From Trinickia mobilis (lineage in GTDB: Bacteria; Pseudomonadota; Gammaproteobacteria; Burkholderiales; Burkholderiaceae), in assembly GCF_017315705.1 (NCBI RefSeq), contig NZ_JAFLRF010000006.1, positions 1 through 50,606 of the forward strand: 50,606 bases of DNA, in the 5' to 3' direction. Position 1 is the first letter of the stretch; every line of letters begins with the position of its first letter. Shown piece by piece: positions 26,393-35,292 of the stretch. The position numbers were made by a program, and so were the translations under genes. Under the pieces are notes generated by a model. The model saw nothing but the letters and a program-made list of their open reading frames with translations, was not told the origin of the DNA and did not search any database.

Positions 26393-26571
26393 AATAGGTT
26401 GCCAAACCGTACTTAAGTATAGGTTGAATAACCGATAATTTCCAGGCACCGACACGACAAACCTCCAATGAAATACGGCTTTCACGGTCAACATCGTTTA
26501 CCCGGACGACCCAAACTTCGTTGTTGACTTATAGGTTTTCTAACCTATATTTGTCGGTAAGGTAACCGACA
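26393..26571. promoter_or_regulatory. array of dyads between the TetR gene and divergent small genes
   Basis: Site II (26418-26437) is TATAGGTT-N4-AACCGATA and site III (26530-26549) is TATAGGTT-N4-AACCTATA, a perfect 8-bp dyad. A weaker copy (26393-26412, AATAGGTT-N4-AACCGTAC) lies 25 bases before site II. A different dyad TGTCGGT-N6-ACCGACA (26552-26571) directly follows site III. The constant GGTT-N4-AACC core suggests one dimeric regulator, most simply the adjacent TetR protein. Confidence 0.6.
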
Positions 26572-26640
26572 AGACCTTGCGATGTTCTAGCCACGAGGTG
26601 GCGAGGCATGGTGGTCGCGCGGCAGTCAAAGGAGAGCGAG

Positions 26641-26889
26641 ATGGGTTCCGGCGAGAAGTGCTTGCGAACGCTGGTCGGCAAGTGGTTTGGCCCTTCTGCG
26701 GTGGTGACGATACGCGTGATGGAGTTCAGTCGCACACGAACGGATCGAAGGCGCTACGTGCGCATCGGCGCGGTGCTGGCTGACGGAGGTTTGACCATCG
26801 TCTTTTTCCGGCACGATGACGGCTCCTGGAACGTGTTCCCGGCAAAGGCGAATGTGCCGGCGATGCGCACTTACCCGCTTGCGGCGTGA
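26641..26889 (+). CDS. 82-residue protein of an unrecognised family (copy 1)
   Basis: The product is 82 residues, with AAAGGAGAGCGAG before the ATG. Conserved features shared with a second copy at 49085-49333 (minus) are an N-terminal 'EKxLRxLVxKW' helix, 'RRRYVRI' in the middle, 'FFRHDDGxWxVFP' and a C-terminal 'LAA'. It has no signal peptide or membrane segment; the strand-rich basic centre suggests a small beta protein, perhaps nucleic-acid binding. It is the first gene after the dyad array, so it may be under the TetR regulator. Function unknown. Confidence 0.7.
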   Translation: MGSGEKCLRTLVGKWFGPSAVVTIRVMEFSRTRTDRRRYVRIGAVLADGGLTIVFFRHDDGSWNVFPAKANVPAMRTYPLAA

Positions 26890-26927
26890 GCAATGGGGCG
26901 ATAGTCATGCAATCTGAGGAGAACGCA

Positions 26928-27134
26928 ATGAACATCCTGAAATTAGCAGGGGATGCTGGAATGCTAGTAGTACTTGACGGCAAAATCGGTCGCACCGAGT
27001 ACCGAAGTGTCCATGGCACCCTGGATGCATTTCAGCGATTTGTTCAGGCATTGGAATCGGCATTGGCGAATGCCGACGGGTCCGATAAACCTCGGCGTCG
27101 GGGTGACCTACGCGCGGAGTCTTCGTCATCTTGA
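26928..27134 (+). CDS. 68-residue protein, unknown
   Basis: ATG 26928 follows GAGGAGAACGC, a strong site, 38 bases after the 82-residue gene, so the two are probably co-transcribed. The protein has a hydrophobic/beta start ('MLVVLDGKIGRTEYRSVHG'), a helix ('LDAFQRFVQALESAL') and a disordered basic-then-Ser tail. No family is recognised. Confidence 0.5.
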   Translation: MNILKLAGDAGMLVVLDGKIGRTEYRSVHGTLDAFQRFVQALESALANADGSDKPRRRGDLRAESSSS

Positions 27135-27289
27135 AGAAATAGCGCGAGAGCACTTCTAAGTAGGCCCTCGCTCGCACCCGGAATGCTCATCTGGCCGCTG
27201 GCCATGAAATTGAAACGGGTACAGGACATACTGGTGCCAGATTGTGTTTGCCCACACTGGGGAACAAGCTCGGTTAAGCGGAGAGGCTG

Positions 27290-27736
27290 ATGAAGGTTTT
27301 TGCAATCTATGCCTGGGCAACGGTGCTTGCTGCGGTCGCCCCCGGTCTGCTGCCGATCTCGTCCTTTGCCTACGCGCTCGATCCGCAACTCGACTGTAGA
27401 TCGAACGCACATGCGTTCATCGCCCCGCTGCTAAAGGATCGGTATATCGATCCGAAACCAATGCGCGTCGAAGCGAACTCAGTCAACGCATTTCGGCCGG
27501 CGCAAGTCGGCAACTTGACGGCATTTGGATTTCGCGTATTCGCCGTCCTCGGGTATGAACACGGAGACGCACTTTTCAAACGCGGAGATGGTCAGCCTAT
27601 TACGAACTCAGCCTATGGGGCGGTAGTAATCGGCGCCGCCGACTCAGTAGAAGCACACGCTCGCCAGGCCGGCAGCAGCGCTGTCATTCACGAAGTCGTC
27701 CCTCTCTTGCTAACGGCCATTTTCTGCGGTCCGTGA
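27290..27736 (+). CDS. exported protein, unknown
   Basis: The product is 148 residues. GGAGAGG lies just before the ATG. A signal peptide covers about 1-29 (ending Tyr-Ala-Leu). Two or three Cys occur ('LDCRSN' at 35 and 'IFCGP' at the end) and could pair. The mature domain has 'AFRPAQVGNLTAFGFRVFAVLGYEHGDALFKR', a likely beta domain, and 'YGAVVIGAADSVEAHARQAGS'. No named family recognised, but codon use and the signal peptide make it a real gene. It stands alone, facing the YceI operon. Confidence 0.7.
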   Translation: MKVFAIYAWATVLAAVAPGLLPISSFAYALDPQLDCRSNAHAFIAPLLKDRYIDPKPMRVEANSVNAFRPAQVGNLTAFGFRVFAVLGYEHGDALFKRGDGQPITNSAYGAVVIGAADSVEAHARQAGSSAVIHEVVPLLLTAIFCGP

Positions 27737-27939
27737 CGCGTCACCGATGCAGTCGTGTATTCAGTGCACACACGGTCCTTCTTCCTGGCGCCTTGCCTCT
27801 CCCCGTCGGTATGCACAATTTTGTTCCCACCCGGACGGCCGCCCGTCGGGCGTCGGCAGCCGAGCGGGAACAGAATTGGGCAAACCGACGGCCTCCTACC
27901 CGCCTTAAGTCAGCACGCCGGTTGCCGCAATAAGTGGTT

Positions 27940-28521
27940 TTATTGTTTAACACCTTCCGTCTGGATATGCAGTACGGTCTTCATACCAAATCCGTATGAT
28001 TTGCCCGAGTCCATCCCGAAGTCGGCTCGGTCGAACGTGGCCGTCGACTCAGTCCCGCACACTTCGCGCTTGAGGAGCGGATTCATGAAGCATTTGAACG
28101 ATTCAATCTTCAAATTCAGCGGCTTGGTAACACCGTGCATTGTCAGCGTTCCAATCACTTCGACAGGCGTGTCGCCGTCGAAGCGAATTCTTGTGCCCGC
28201 GTAAGTCGCCGTCGGGTATTTTGATGCGTCGAAAAACTCCGGGGTCTGCAGGCGCTTGTCGAGTATGTCATTGCCCGTGTCGATCGACGCAGTATCGATC
28301 GTCACGTTGACCATGCCCGTCTTCGCGGCACGGTCAAGCGTCACCATGCCGCTCGACTTCTTGAACTTGCCTCGCCACACTGAAATCCCGCCGAAGTGAT
28401 CCGCTTCGAAGCTTGGGTAGGTGTGAGTCGGATCGAGTTGGTACGTCTCGGCGGCCGCCACGGCAGCAGACGACACACCCGCGACCAGCGCCCCCGCTAC
28501 GATCAATAGTTGCTTCTTCAC
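27940..28521 (-). CDS. YceI-family periplasmic protein (first of two)
   Basis: The product is 193 residues from GTG 28521, supported by AAGGAGAGCAGC. The signal peptide ends near residue 24 (Ala-Ala-Ala-Glu). The YceI beta-barrel is clear: '[37 protein letters not shown]', '[17 protein letters not shown]' and '[16 protein letters not shown]'. YceI proteins bind isoprenoids, often polyisoprenoid quinones, in a lipocalin-like cavity. Together with the second YceI and cytochrome b561 it forms an operon; the three probably serve membrane quinone redox balance. Confidence 0.92.
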   Translation of the reverse strand: MKKQLLIVAGALVAGVSSAAVAAAETYQLDPTHTYPSFEADHFGGISVWRGKFKKSSGMVTLDRAAKTGMVNVTIDTASIDTGNDILDKRLQTPEFFDASKYPTATYAGTRIRFDGDTPVEVIGTLTMHGVTKPLNLKIESFKCFMNPLLKREVCGTESTATFDRADFGMDSGKSYGFGMKTVLHIQTEGVKQ

Positions 28522-28559
28522 GCTGCTCTCCTTGATTGACGAGTGTGCCTCGCACGCCT

Positions 28560-29129
28560 TCAGTGCTGCGCGGCAACGATGTGAAACTTGATGACGACGT
28601 CGTCCGCCACGACTGAGGTGTCTTTCCATTCGCCCGTGCCGATGTCGTACAGCGTGCGCTTGATCGGAAGTGAACCGTCGAACGTCTGCGTCGCACCCTG
28701 CTGCGTGATCGCGACGGGTACCGTGACGACCTGCGATTTGCCCTTGATCGTCAGCTTGCCGGTCACTTTGTACTGGTTGCCGCCGGCGGGCGAGATGGCC
28801 GTCGAGACAAACGTCGCTTTCGGCAACGTCGCGCTGTCAAACCATTCCTTGTCGCGCACCTGCTTGTTGTACTCAGCGTCGCCGAGGTCGTAGCTGCTCA
28901 TATCGACCGACAGGTTCGTGCTGCCCGCAGTGGGCTTCGCGGGGTCGAACGCCACTTGCGCGGTGAACTTCTTGAACGCACCGTCGACCGGCACGTTCAT
29001 TTGCTTCAACGTAGCGATAACCGTGCTCTTGCTTGCGTCGACTTGCGCGAATCCGGGCAAGGCGACTGCGAACAGAACGGCCGCGGCACTCGCCAGAAGC
29101 CGGCGAGAAGAGCTATTTCCGAAAGTCAT
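28560..29129 (-). CDS. YceI-family periplasmic protein (second of two)
   Basis: The product is 189 residues if it starts at ATG 29129, which gives a clean signal peptide ending near residue 28 (Gly-Phe-Ala). An in-frame ATG at 29171 overlaps the cytochrome b561 stop as ATGA and would add 14 residues before the signal sequence. The barrel motifs are '[20 protein letters not shown]', '[17 protein letters not shown]' and '[16 protein letters not shown]'. It diverges strongly from the first YceI, so the two probably bind different ligands. Confidence 0.9.
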   Translation of the reverse strand: MTFGNSSSRRLLASAAAVLFAVALPGFAQVDASKSTVIATLKQMNVPVDGAFKKFTAQVAFDPAKPTAGSTNLSVDMSSYDLGDAEYNKQVRDKEWFDSATLPKATFVSTAISPAGGNQYKVTGKLTIKGKSQVVTVPVAITQQGATQTFDGSLPIKRTLYDIGTGEWKDTSVVADDVVIKFHIVAAQH

Positions 29130-29167
29130 TCGAAGATCCAGAGTGAACGCGCGCTGAGATGGCGCTC

Positions 29168-29734
29168 TCATTTAAGGAAAGGAATCATGCGTGCGAGAAG
29201 CCCGTCACGTTCCACAAAATGATGTTTGAGTGCCGCCAGCACGTGCGTGGCAAACAGGACGAGCAGCGTGTAGTTCAGCGCAAGATGCGTTGTGCGCAGC
29301 AGCGCCTTTAGCGCCTGGTCAGGGCCGATGATGGTCGGCAGCGGCAGTATGCCGAGATAGATGACTTGCACGCCCGCTGCCGAACTGAACAAGTAGCCTG
29401 TAACGGGTACGACGAGCATCAGCGCATAGAGCAGCGAGTGCGTTGCGTGCGCGGCGGCCCTTTGCCATTTCGGCATCGCGGCGGGCATCGGCGGTGTTCC
29501 GTGCATTGCGCGCCACAGGAGGCGAAGCAACGCGAGCGCAAACACGGTAACGCCGATCCACTTGTGCCACGACACGTACCTGAGCTTCGTCGGAGTGAAG
29601 CCTGGGATGTCGGTCATAACCCAGCCGAGATAGAAGCCGCAGAGCATAAACAACGCGATCAGCCAATGAAATAGCACGGCGACACCGTTGTAGCCTGAAC
29701 GGTTTTCTGCAAAAGGAAATTCCATTGACTCCAT
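29168..29734 (-). CDS. cytochrome b561 (diheme, inner membrane)
   Basis: The product is 188 residues from ATG 29734; starts at 29785 or 29725 are alternatives, and the protein's conserved part begins at 'EFPFAENRSGYN'. Four hydrophobic helices are visible, with conserved His residues in 'VLFHWLIALFML', 'RYVSWHKWIGVTVFALALLRLLW', 'HATHSLLYALMLVVPVTGYL' and 'HLALNYTLLVLFATHVLAALKHHFV' to bind two hemes b. Such b561 proteins oxidise quinol, and some detoxify superoxide. It is first in the operon with two YceI genes. Confidence 0.92.
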   Translation of the reverse strand: MESMEFPFAENRSGYNGVAVLFHWLIALFMLCGFYLGWVMTDIPGFTPTKLRYVSWHKWIGVTVFALALLRLLWRAMHGTPPMPAAMPKWQRAAAHATHSLLYALMLVVPVTGYLFSSAAGVQVIYLGILPLPTIIGPDQALKALLRTTHLALNYTLLVLFATHVLAALKHHFVERDGLLARMIPFLK

Positions 29735-29888
29735 ACCGTTGTAAAGCGATCCGCCGAAATGCAAGTCCTTTGAGCTGTCGCGCATCGATCATGCGAGCTT
29801 CGCTGTTGCACACGAAGCGATTCGTAGCAATCGCCTCTGTGCAACTGCCGGTGACGACTTGAAAACGTCTTGTGCGGGTGCCTCTGCA

Positions 29889-30644
29889 CTAAACGCGAAC
29901 CAATCCTCCATCAACAACAATGGTTTGGCCCGTGATGAAGTCAGCATCCTTCGAAGACAGGAACGAAACGATTCCGGCCAGATCCTCCGGCGTTTGCGCG
30001 CGCGGGATGGACTGCATGGAAACAATGAGTTTCGACTCCTCCTCGTAGCTCATCCCGCCCGGACCCTTGCGTCCGGGCTCGAGCATCCAGGGTGTTCTCG
30101 TCAATCCAGGCGCCACGGCATTGACCGTGATGCCGGAGACACCCAGCTCGCTTGCCAATGCGCGCGTCAAGCCGATCAACCCCATCTTGCTGGCAATGTA
30201 ATGGGTGAAATCCCTTATCGGCGCGCCGAACGTATTGGACGTGATGTTAATGATGCGCCCCCATCCTTTTTTGCGCATATTTCCCACGAGTGCATGTGCC
30301 AGCCAGAATGGCGCATCCAGGTTAATGGACATTAGCAATCGATAGTCTTCCATGGTAACTTCATCGAAGGATTTGTTGGGGAGAATCCCGGCGTTATTGA
30401 CCAGCACGTCGACGGCGCCGAATTGACTGAGCACCTCCGCCACTACACGGTCTATTTCTGCCTTCTCGCTGAGCTCGGCGCGGAAAATATGTGCTTCCGA
30501 TCCGGCTTCGTGGACGAGCTTCGCAGTGGCCTGGCAGTCGAGACGGTCGAGGAGAGCAACAGTGAAACCGTCTTGGGCAAGTCTTTGCGCAAACGCCTGG
30601 CCGATACCTCGCGCTGCACCCGTGATCAAAGCGACTTTATTCAT
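29889..30644 (-). CDS. short-chain dehydrogenase, alcohol type (phenylethanol dehydrogenase-like)
   Basis: The product is 251 residues from ATG 30644, with AAGGACTACGTC upstream. The cofactor motif is 'ITGAARGIG' (6-14), the 'NNAGI' motif follows near 87, the catalytic Ser is in 'INITSNTFG' and the Tyr-x3-Lys in 'THYIASK'. The sequence is close in feel to (S)-1-phenylethanol and related aryl-alcohol dehydrogenases. It should oxidise a secondary or aryl alcohol with NAD(H). It lies 159 bases after the aldehyde dehydrogenase in the same orientation; a joint pathway is likely. Confidence 0.85.
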   Translation of the reverse strand: MNKVALITGAARGIGQAFAQRLAQDGFTVALLDRLDCQATAKLVHEAGSEAHIFRAELSEKAEIDRVVAEVLSQFGAVDVLVNNAGILPNKSFDEVTMEDYRLLMSINLDAPFWLAHALVGNMRKKGWGRIINITSNTFGAPIRDFTHYIASKMGLIGLTRALASELGVSGITVNAVAPGLTRTPWMLEPGRKGPGGMSYEEESKLIVSMQSIPRAQTPEDLAGIVSFLSSKDADFITGQTIVVDGGLVRV

Positions 30645-30803
30645 GACGTAGTCCTTACTAAAATCAGGATTTTGGGGCCATCGGTGGAGGGAGCTGATCA
30701 TGACATCATCCGTCACTGGGTCGTGTCCACCTGCTCGCCATAGCTACCGGGCGACGCCGGATCCCTGACCGTATGCAGCGAGGGAGTCCGGCTCCACCCT
30801 TTT

Positions 30804-32273
30804 TCAGAATGGGTAGACAGGAAGGTGTTCGCGGCTCGTCACCCACTGCCATTCCGTGAACTGGTCGGCGTTGGTCAGCGTGCTGTAGTTATGCCCATTG
30901 CCGGACAAGCCTAAACCGCCCATCGGCCCGAACACCTCGTGCATGACTGTCTGGTCGTTGATGTGGATGATGCCGGCGTGAAGTCGGTCTGCAATCCGCT
31001 GGGCCCGGCGCAAATCGGAAGAGGCGACTGCCGCTACCAGCCCGTACCGGTTTTGATTAGCCAACGAAACCGCTTCGTCATCGTCCTTGAACACGGTTAC
31101 CGCGGCGACGGGACCGAAGATCTCTTCGTCGAATGCAGCCATGCCAGGTGCGACGTCCACCATGACAGTCGGCTTGAAGAACAGCCCGTCGCGCGAGCCG
31201 CCGGCGAGAATCCTCGCGCCCTTGCTTGCCGAGTCTGCAACGATGCGATCGACGTTGGCGGCCTGCCGTTCGTTGACGATAGGGCCAAGGTGGAAATCGC
31301 CCTTGAAAGGATCACCGACCGTTAGCGCCTTGGTTCGCCGGACGAGGCTTTCAAGGTACGCGTCGGCAATGCTTTCTTGTACGAGGTGCCGGCCAGCGGC
31401 CATGCAGACTTGGCCCTGATGCAAAAACGATCCCCACGCGCCCGCGCTCGCCGCCGCTTCGACATCGACGTCGTCAAGCACGATGTAGGGATTCTTCCCG
31501 CCGAGCTCGAGGTTCGCGCGCTTGAGCAACCCACCCGCTACGGCGCCGATCTGTTGCCCGACTCGCGTGGATCCCGTGAAGCTGATCATATTGACGAGCG
31601 GATCCCGGACCAGCGCATCGCCTGTCTCCGCGCCGCCGGGAAGAACATGGAACAGCCCCTCGGGCAGCCCCGCGGCCTCGAACAGCCGCGCATACAGGAC
31701 GCCCCCACTGATCGACGATTGAGGATCGGGTTTGAGCAACACCGCATTGCCGGTGGCCAGCGCCGGTGCGATGGCTCGCGCCGCGAGTATGAACGGGGAA
31801 TTCCACGGGGTAATGACGCCGACCACGCCCATCGGAATTCTCCGCGCCTCGCTGTGCCGCCCCTTCATGTCGCTTGTCGTGATGAAGCCCGTTGGCTGGC
31901 TGGCCAACGCCGCAGCTTCGAGAATCTCCCGGACCGCCAGCTTCACCTCAAGCTGCCCCTTCGGCCGTATCGACCCGGTCTCGCGAATGATCTGACGGGC
32001 GATCTCGTCTCCGTGGACCTGCAGCAAACGAACGACCTCGCGCAAAACATCGCCTCGCTGAGGCCCCGGCGTCGCGGCCCACGCGCGTTGCGCATCAGTC
32101 GCGATGGCGGCGGCGGCGGATACGTCGGCGGCCGACGCACAACCAATCGATCCCATTTCCTCGCCGGTCGCCTTCTCGGTCACCGGGATCGTACCGGCGC
32201 CGGCGGCTTTCCAGCCGCCGCTGTAGATTTTGTTGCGCCACATGTCTGCGGGCGCCAACTCGGTTACGGACAT
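30804..32273 (-). CDS. aldehyde dehydrogenase, benzaldehyde/vanillin type
   Basis: The product is 489 residues from ATG 32273, which follows AGGAGGAATCGG. Motifs in order: Asn158 in 'TPWNSP', Gly-rich 'SFTGSTRVGQ' (231-240), the general base Glu256 in 'LELGGKN', and the nucleophile Cys290 in 'GQVCMAAGRH'. The C-terminal 'INDQTVMHEVFGPMGGLGLSGNGH' is typical of benzaldehyde/salicylaldehyde/vanillin dehydrogenases. It oxidises an aromatic aldehyde to the acid with NAD(P). With the SDR downstream it could convert an aryl alcohol to the acid in two steps. Two TATTTGA dyads lie about 250-290 bases upstream. Confidence 0.9.
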   Translation of the reverse strand: MSVTELAPADMWRNKIYSGGWKAAGAGTIPVTEKATGEEMGSIGCASAADVSAAAAIATDAQRAWAATPGPQRGDVLREVVRLLQVHGDEIARQIIRETGSIRPKGQLEVKLAVREILEAAALASQPTGFITTSDMKGRHSEARRIPMGVVGVITPWNSPFILAARAIAPALATGNAVLLKPDPQSSISGGVLYARLFEAAGLPEGLFHVLPGGAETGDALVRDPLVNMISFTGSTRVGQQIGAVAGGLLKRANLELGGKNPYIVLDDVDVEAAASAGAWGSFLHQGQVCMAAGRHLVQESIADAYLESLVRRTKALTVGDPFKGDFHLGPIVNERQAANVDRIVADSASKGARILAGGSRDGLFFKPTVMVDVAPGMAAFDEEIFGPVAAVTVFKDDDEAVSLANQNRYGLVAAVASSDLRRAQRIADRLHAGIIHINDQTVMHEVFGPMGGLGLSGNGHNYSTLTNADQFTEWQWVTSREHLPVYPF

Positions 32274-32870
32274 CCGATTCCTCCTGTTCCTCGCATCATT
32301 CAAAACAGAAAAGACGTCGCGCGTTTTCCCGTCCAATCTTTACGCGGCCGGGCTTGCTGATCGCGCACGTTTCGAACCGCCAAGATGCCTCTCATGCGTT
32401 CAAACGGGTAATCGACCGAATACATGATTCTCATCAATCTGCTCCGGTTCAACGTGTGACGCCTTGCCCATATCAGGCTGAGGCCAGCTACCCGGGTTCG
32501 TCTGACCAGCCGAGTTATTTGATTATTCAAACACTATGCAAGCGGAGTATATTTGATTTTTCAAATACAAGAACTCACGTAAACCCTCGACACACCAAAA
32601 ATCATGAAGACTCCCAAGCGACCACAAGAGCTCGAGCAGGCGATTCCCTTCCTGTTGACACGCGCCCGAAGCAGGATAGGAAACGCGTTCGCGAAGGCAC
32701 GAAACCATTTGGGCTGAACCTCAGCGAATGGCGAGTCTGTGCCTCGCTGCCGTACGTGCCGCGTCAGTCCGTGTCTGCGCTGTCAGTGCACGTGTCCAGT
32801 TGCTTCGCCTGATGATCGCTGGCATCACGCATCCGTCACGTGACCCGGACGGTGGAGCGTCGGAGTCGCT
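32274..32870. other. intergenic region with operator pair
   Basis: The 597-base gap between the aldehyde dehydrogenase and the LysR gene holds no frame with convincing codon use. Its AT-rich middle carries the two dyads listed separately; a promoter for the dehydrogenase operon probably lies there, which would give a long leader. Confidence 0.5.
32516..32567. promoter_or_regulatory. paired TATTTGA-N4-TCAAATA dyads upstream of the aldehyde dehydrogenase
   Basis: Site 1 (32516-32533) is TATTTGA-TTAT-TCAAACA and site 2 (32550-32567) is TATTTGA-TTTT-TCAAATA, a perfect 7-bp dyad. Centres are 34 bases apart. Two equal sites so close suggest a dimeric repressor or activator controlling the ALDH-SDR pair. 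The regulator is not identified; the LysR gene next to it prefers T-N11-A sites, so a GntR-, MarR- or IclR-type protein elsewhere is possible. Confidence 0.55.
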
Positions 32871-33758
32871 CTAGCCTTCGTGAAACTGCGCAGCGATGAA
32901 GTCTGCAAATGCGCGCGCCGCGGTCGTTGCGGCGCGACCTGCGGGCAGAATCACGTTGATATCCGATGAACCGATCTCCCAGTCTGGTAGAAGCCGGACG
33001 AGGGTCCCCGATTGCAACTCGGCCTGAACGCTTCTTTCTCCGGTTGAGCAGATACCGAGTCCTGCAATTGCAGCTGCGTTAGCCGCCTCGGTCGCATTGA
33101 TGATGAAGCGCCCTTGAATCCGGACTGACTTTGTCTTGCCGTTTTTATGGAATGACCAGCCTTCGGAACTTTGGCCCGCCGGTCCGACGATCATCGTGTG
33201 ATCCGCCAGATCGGAAGGGGTGAGCGGCGTCCCTGCCTTGGAAAGGTAGGACGGGGATGCGACGATAACACGGCGGACCGTCCCAATCTTGCGGGCAACT
33301 GCGGTGCTGTCGCTCAACGTTCCGATACGCACCGCGACGTCAACCGAATCTCCAATGAGGTCATGCCTCGCATCGTTCAACGCGAACTCGATGCACAGCT
33401 TCGGATGTTGGTCGGTGAAGCGCGAGAGTCGGGGCATGATGCTCCTGCTTGCAAAGGTGGGAGATGTCGCCACCCGCAACGTGCCCCGCAATTCGCCAGT
33501 GCCGCGCGCGGCGTGATCCGCCTCGTCAAGAGCCGCGAGAATCATCTCGGAGCGAGCGAGGTAGTCAGCGCCGGCCTCGGTGAGCGTCACGGCCCGGGTG
33601 CTGCGTAAGAGCAGGACCACGCCCACTTGCTCTTCGAGCGCCGCTATGATCCGCGATGCCGTCGGCTGCGTCATGCCCAACTCCCGAGCGGCACTCGAGA
33701 AGCTGCCGTTGCGAGCGACGCGGACGAAAATCCGCATGGCGGTGAATCTGTCATTCAT
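32871..33758 (-). CDS. LysR-family transcriptional regulator
   Basis: The product is 295 residues. The winged helix-turn-helix fills residues ~1-60 ('VARNGSFSSAARELGMTQPTASRIIAALEEQVGVVLLLRSTRAVTLTEAG'), and the effector domain shows 'GTLRVATSPTFASRSIMPRLSRF' and 'DVAVRIGTLSDSTAVARKIG'. It belongs to the LysR group common beside oxidoreductases (CrgA-like). It is divergent from the Old Yellow Enzyme gene 112 bases away, so it most probably controls that gene, and perhaps the GST and SDR genes further on. Confidence 0.92.
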   Translation of the reverse strand: MNDRFTAMRIFVRVARNGSFSSAARELGMTQPTASRIIAALEEQVGVVLLLRSTRAVTLTEAGADYLARSEMILAALDEADHAARGTGELRGTLRVATSPTFASRSIMPRLSRFTDQHPKLCIEFALNDARHDLIGDSVDVAVRIGTLSDSTAVARKIGTVRRVIVASPSYLSKAGTPLTPSDLADHTMIVGPAGQSSEGWSFHKNGKTKSVRIQGRFIINATEAANAAAIAGLGICSTGERSVQAELQSGTLVRLLPDWEIGSSDINVILPAGRAATTAARAFADFIAAQFHEG

Positions 33759-33767
33759 ACAAAAACC

Positions 33768-33782
33768 GTATTTAACAAATAC
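33768..33782. promoter_or_regulatory. LysR-type dyad between regulator and OYE gene
   Basis: GTATTT-AAC-AAATAC is a 6-bp inverted repeat of the T-N11-A class that LysR proteins bind. It lies just 10 bases from the regulator start and about 90 bases before the OYE gene. A less regular CATAC...GTATAAG region follows. Confidence 0.45.
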
Positions 33783-33870
33783 ACGTTTTCATACTACCGC
33801 CAAAATTCGTATAAGTGAAGAATGGCATCTGGTCAAATTTCTAACAGTCAGCGAGATAGGACTGCACGCC

Positions 33871-34953
33871 GTGACTCTCTTCACTCCCTTCAAATTTGGT
33901 CAGATTGATCTCAAGAATCGCATCGTCATGGCCTCCATGACGCGAGGACGCACGACAAACCCGGGACAGGTTCCAAACGAACTTCAAGTCGAGTACTACC
34001 GGCAACGCGCGAGTGCCGGCCTGATCCTGACTGAGGGCACGTGGGTCAGTCGCGATGCGATGGGTTTCATCAATGTGCCAGGGATATTCACGCCCGCGCA
34101 GGTCGATGGCTGGCGCAAGGTCACTGACGCTGTTCACCAGCAGGGCGGTGCTATCTTCGCCCAGCTCGCTCATTCGGGTGCCGTCTCGCACCCTGCTTTC
34201 TTCAACGGACAACCGCCGCTCGCTCCATCAGCGATCAATCCAGGTCTGCGCGCATTCACACCGGAGGGGTTCAAGGACACCGTAACGCCCCGCGCGATGA
34301 CGTTGGACGACATTCGACGAACGATCGCCGATTACCGCGCAGCGGGGATCCATGCTCGTGATGCTGGCTTCGATGGCGTCGAACTGCACTGCGCGACCAC
34401 TTACCTTCTTCCGCAGTTTCTGAACAGCGAACTGAACAGACGCGAAGATGGTTACGGCGGCAACGCCGAGAAGCGCTGCCGTATCGTCATCGAGATCCTT
34501 GAAGCCCTGATTTCCGCTTGGGGGCCGGGACGGGTGGGGCTAAAGATCAGTCCCACTTTGAGTCAGGGTGGCTTTCGCTCGACTGAGGCAACCGTCGAAA
34601 CGTATGACCACCTTATCAACGGGCTCAATCGTCTGTCACTGGCCTATCTACATGTCGTTCGTGCCGCAGGCGACTTGAGCGACTCCCCTATTGCAACGTT
34701 GCAAGACACGGTTGGCTACTATCGCGAGCGCTACGAGGGAACGCTCATCGCCAACCTGGGATTCGACAAGGCCTCGGGTGCCGCCGAGATCGAGAGGGGC
34801 GCAGCGGATCTGATTTCGTTTGGCAAGCCCTTCATCGGCAATCCCGACTTCGTGCGGCGAATGGAGCGTGATCTACCGCTGACGTCGCCAATGGTCGAAA
34901 CGTTCTATCAAGGCGGCGCGCAAGGATACGTCGACTACGCTCCGGCAGACTGA
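33871..34953 (+). CDS. Old Yellow Enzyme-family alkene reductase (FMN)
   Basis: The product is 360 residues from GTG 33871, where similarity begins ('LFTPFKFGQIDLKNRIVMASMTRGRTT'). OYE barrel motifs follow: 'GLILTEGTWVS', 'FAQLAHSGAVSHPAF', 'LHCATTYLLPQFLNSELNRREDGYGG' and 'DLISFGKPFIGNPDFVRRM'. The enzyme reduces activated C=C bonds (enones, maleimides, nitro compounds) with NAD(P)H. The usual substrate-binding His-x-x-Asn/His pair reads His173-Cys-Ala-Thr176, so the second ligand is replaced by Thr. It is divergent from the LysR gene and followed by two GSTs. Confidence 0.88.
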   Translation: MTLFTPFKFGQIDLKNRIVMASMTRGRTTNPGQVPNELQVEYYRQRASAGLILTEGTWVSRDAMGFINVPGIFTPAQVDGWRKVTDAVHQQGGAIFAQLAHSGAVSHPAFFNGQPPLAPSAINPGLRAFTPEGFKDTVTPRAMTLDDIRRTIADYRAAGIHARDAGFDGVELHCATTYLLPQFLNSELNRREDGYGGNAEKRCRIVIEILEALISAWGPGRVGLKISPTLSQGGFRSTEATVETYDHLINGLNRLSLAYLHVVRAAGDLSDSPIATLQDTVGYYRERYEGTLIANLGFDKASGAAEIERGAADLISFGKPFIGNPDFVRRMERDLPLTSPMVETFYQGGAQGYVDYAPAD

Positions 34954-35292
34954 CGCTATCTAGGCGAACGGTCAGCGAAGCTGGCGTAACGGCGGCACTT
35001 GTGGGGCAACAAATTAGGAACCCAAAATGGGGAGCAAGATTACTAGCGGTCAATCGTTCCCACGATTGCAAGCCAAATCAGACCGTGGATTCTCAACGAA
35101 GGGAAAATAACTATCTCCGCAGACTTCTCTACCGGTACGTTCGAAGTAGTCTGATAGACGGATCGCCGCGCGCTTGGATCGCGTGGACAACATCCAGTAT
35201 GTCCTGTGCCTCGATGCTGGCAATCGGGCGTGATCAGCGATGGGCAGTCGGAGTGACCTGGACGCCGTCAATTTCTGAATCTGACGGAGAAA
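34954..35292. other. intergenic region
   Basis: No gene is recognised. The minus strand carries a short frame around 35110-35200, too short to assign. A GACGGAGAAA ribosome site at the end belongs to the GST. Confidence 0.4.
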
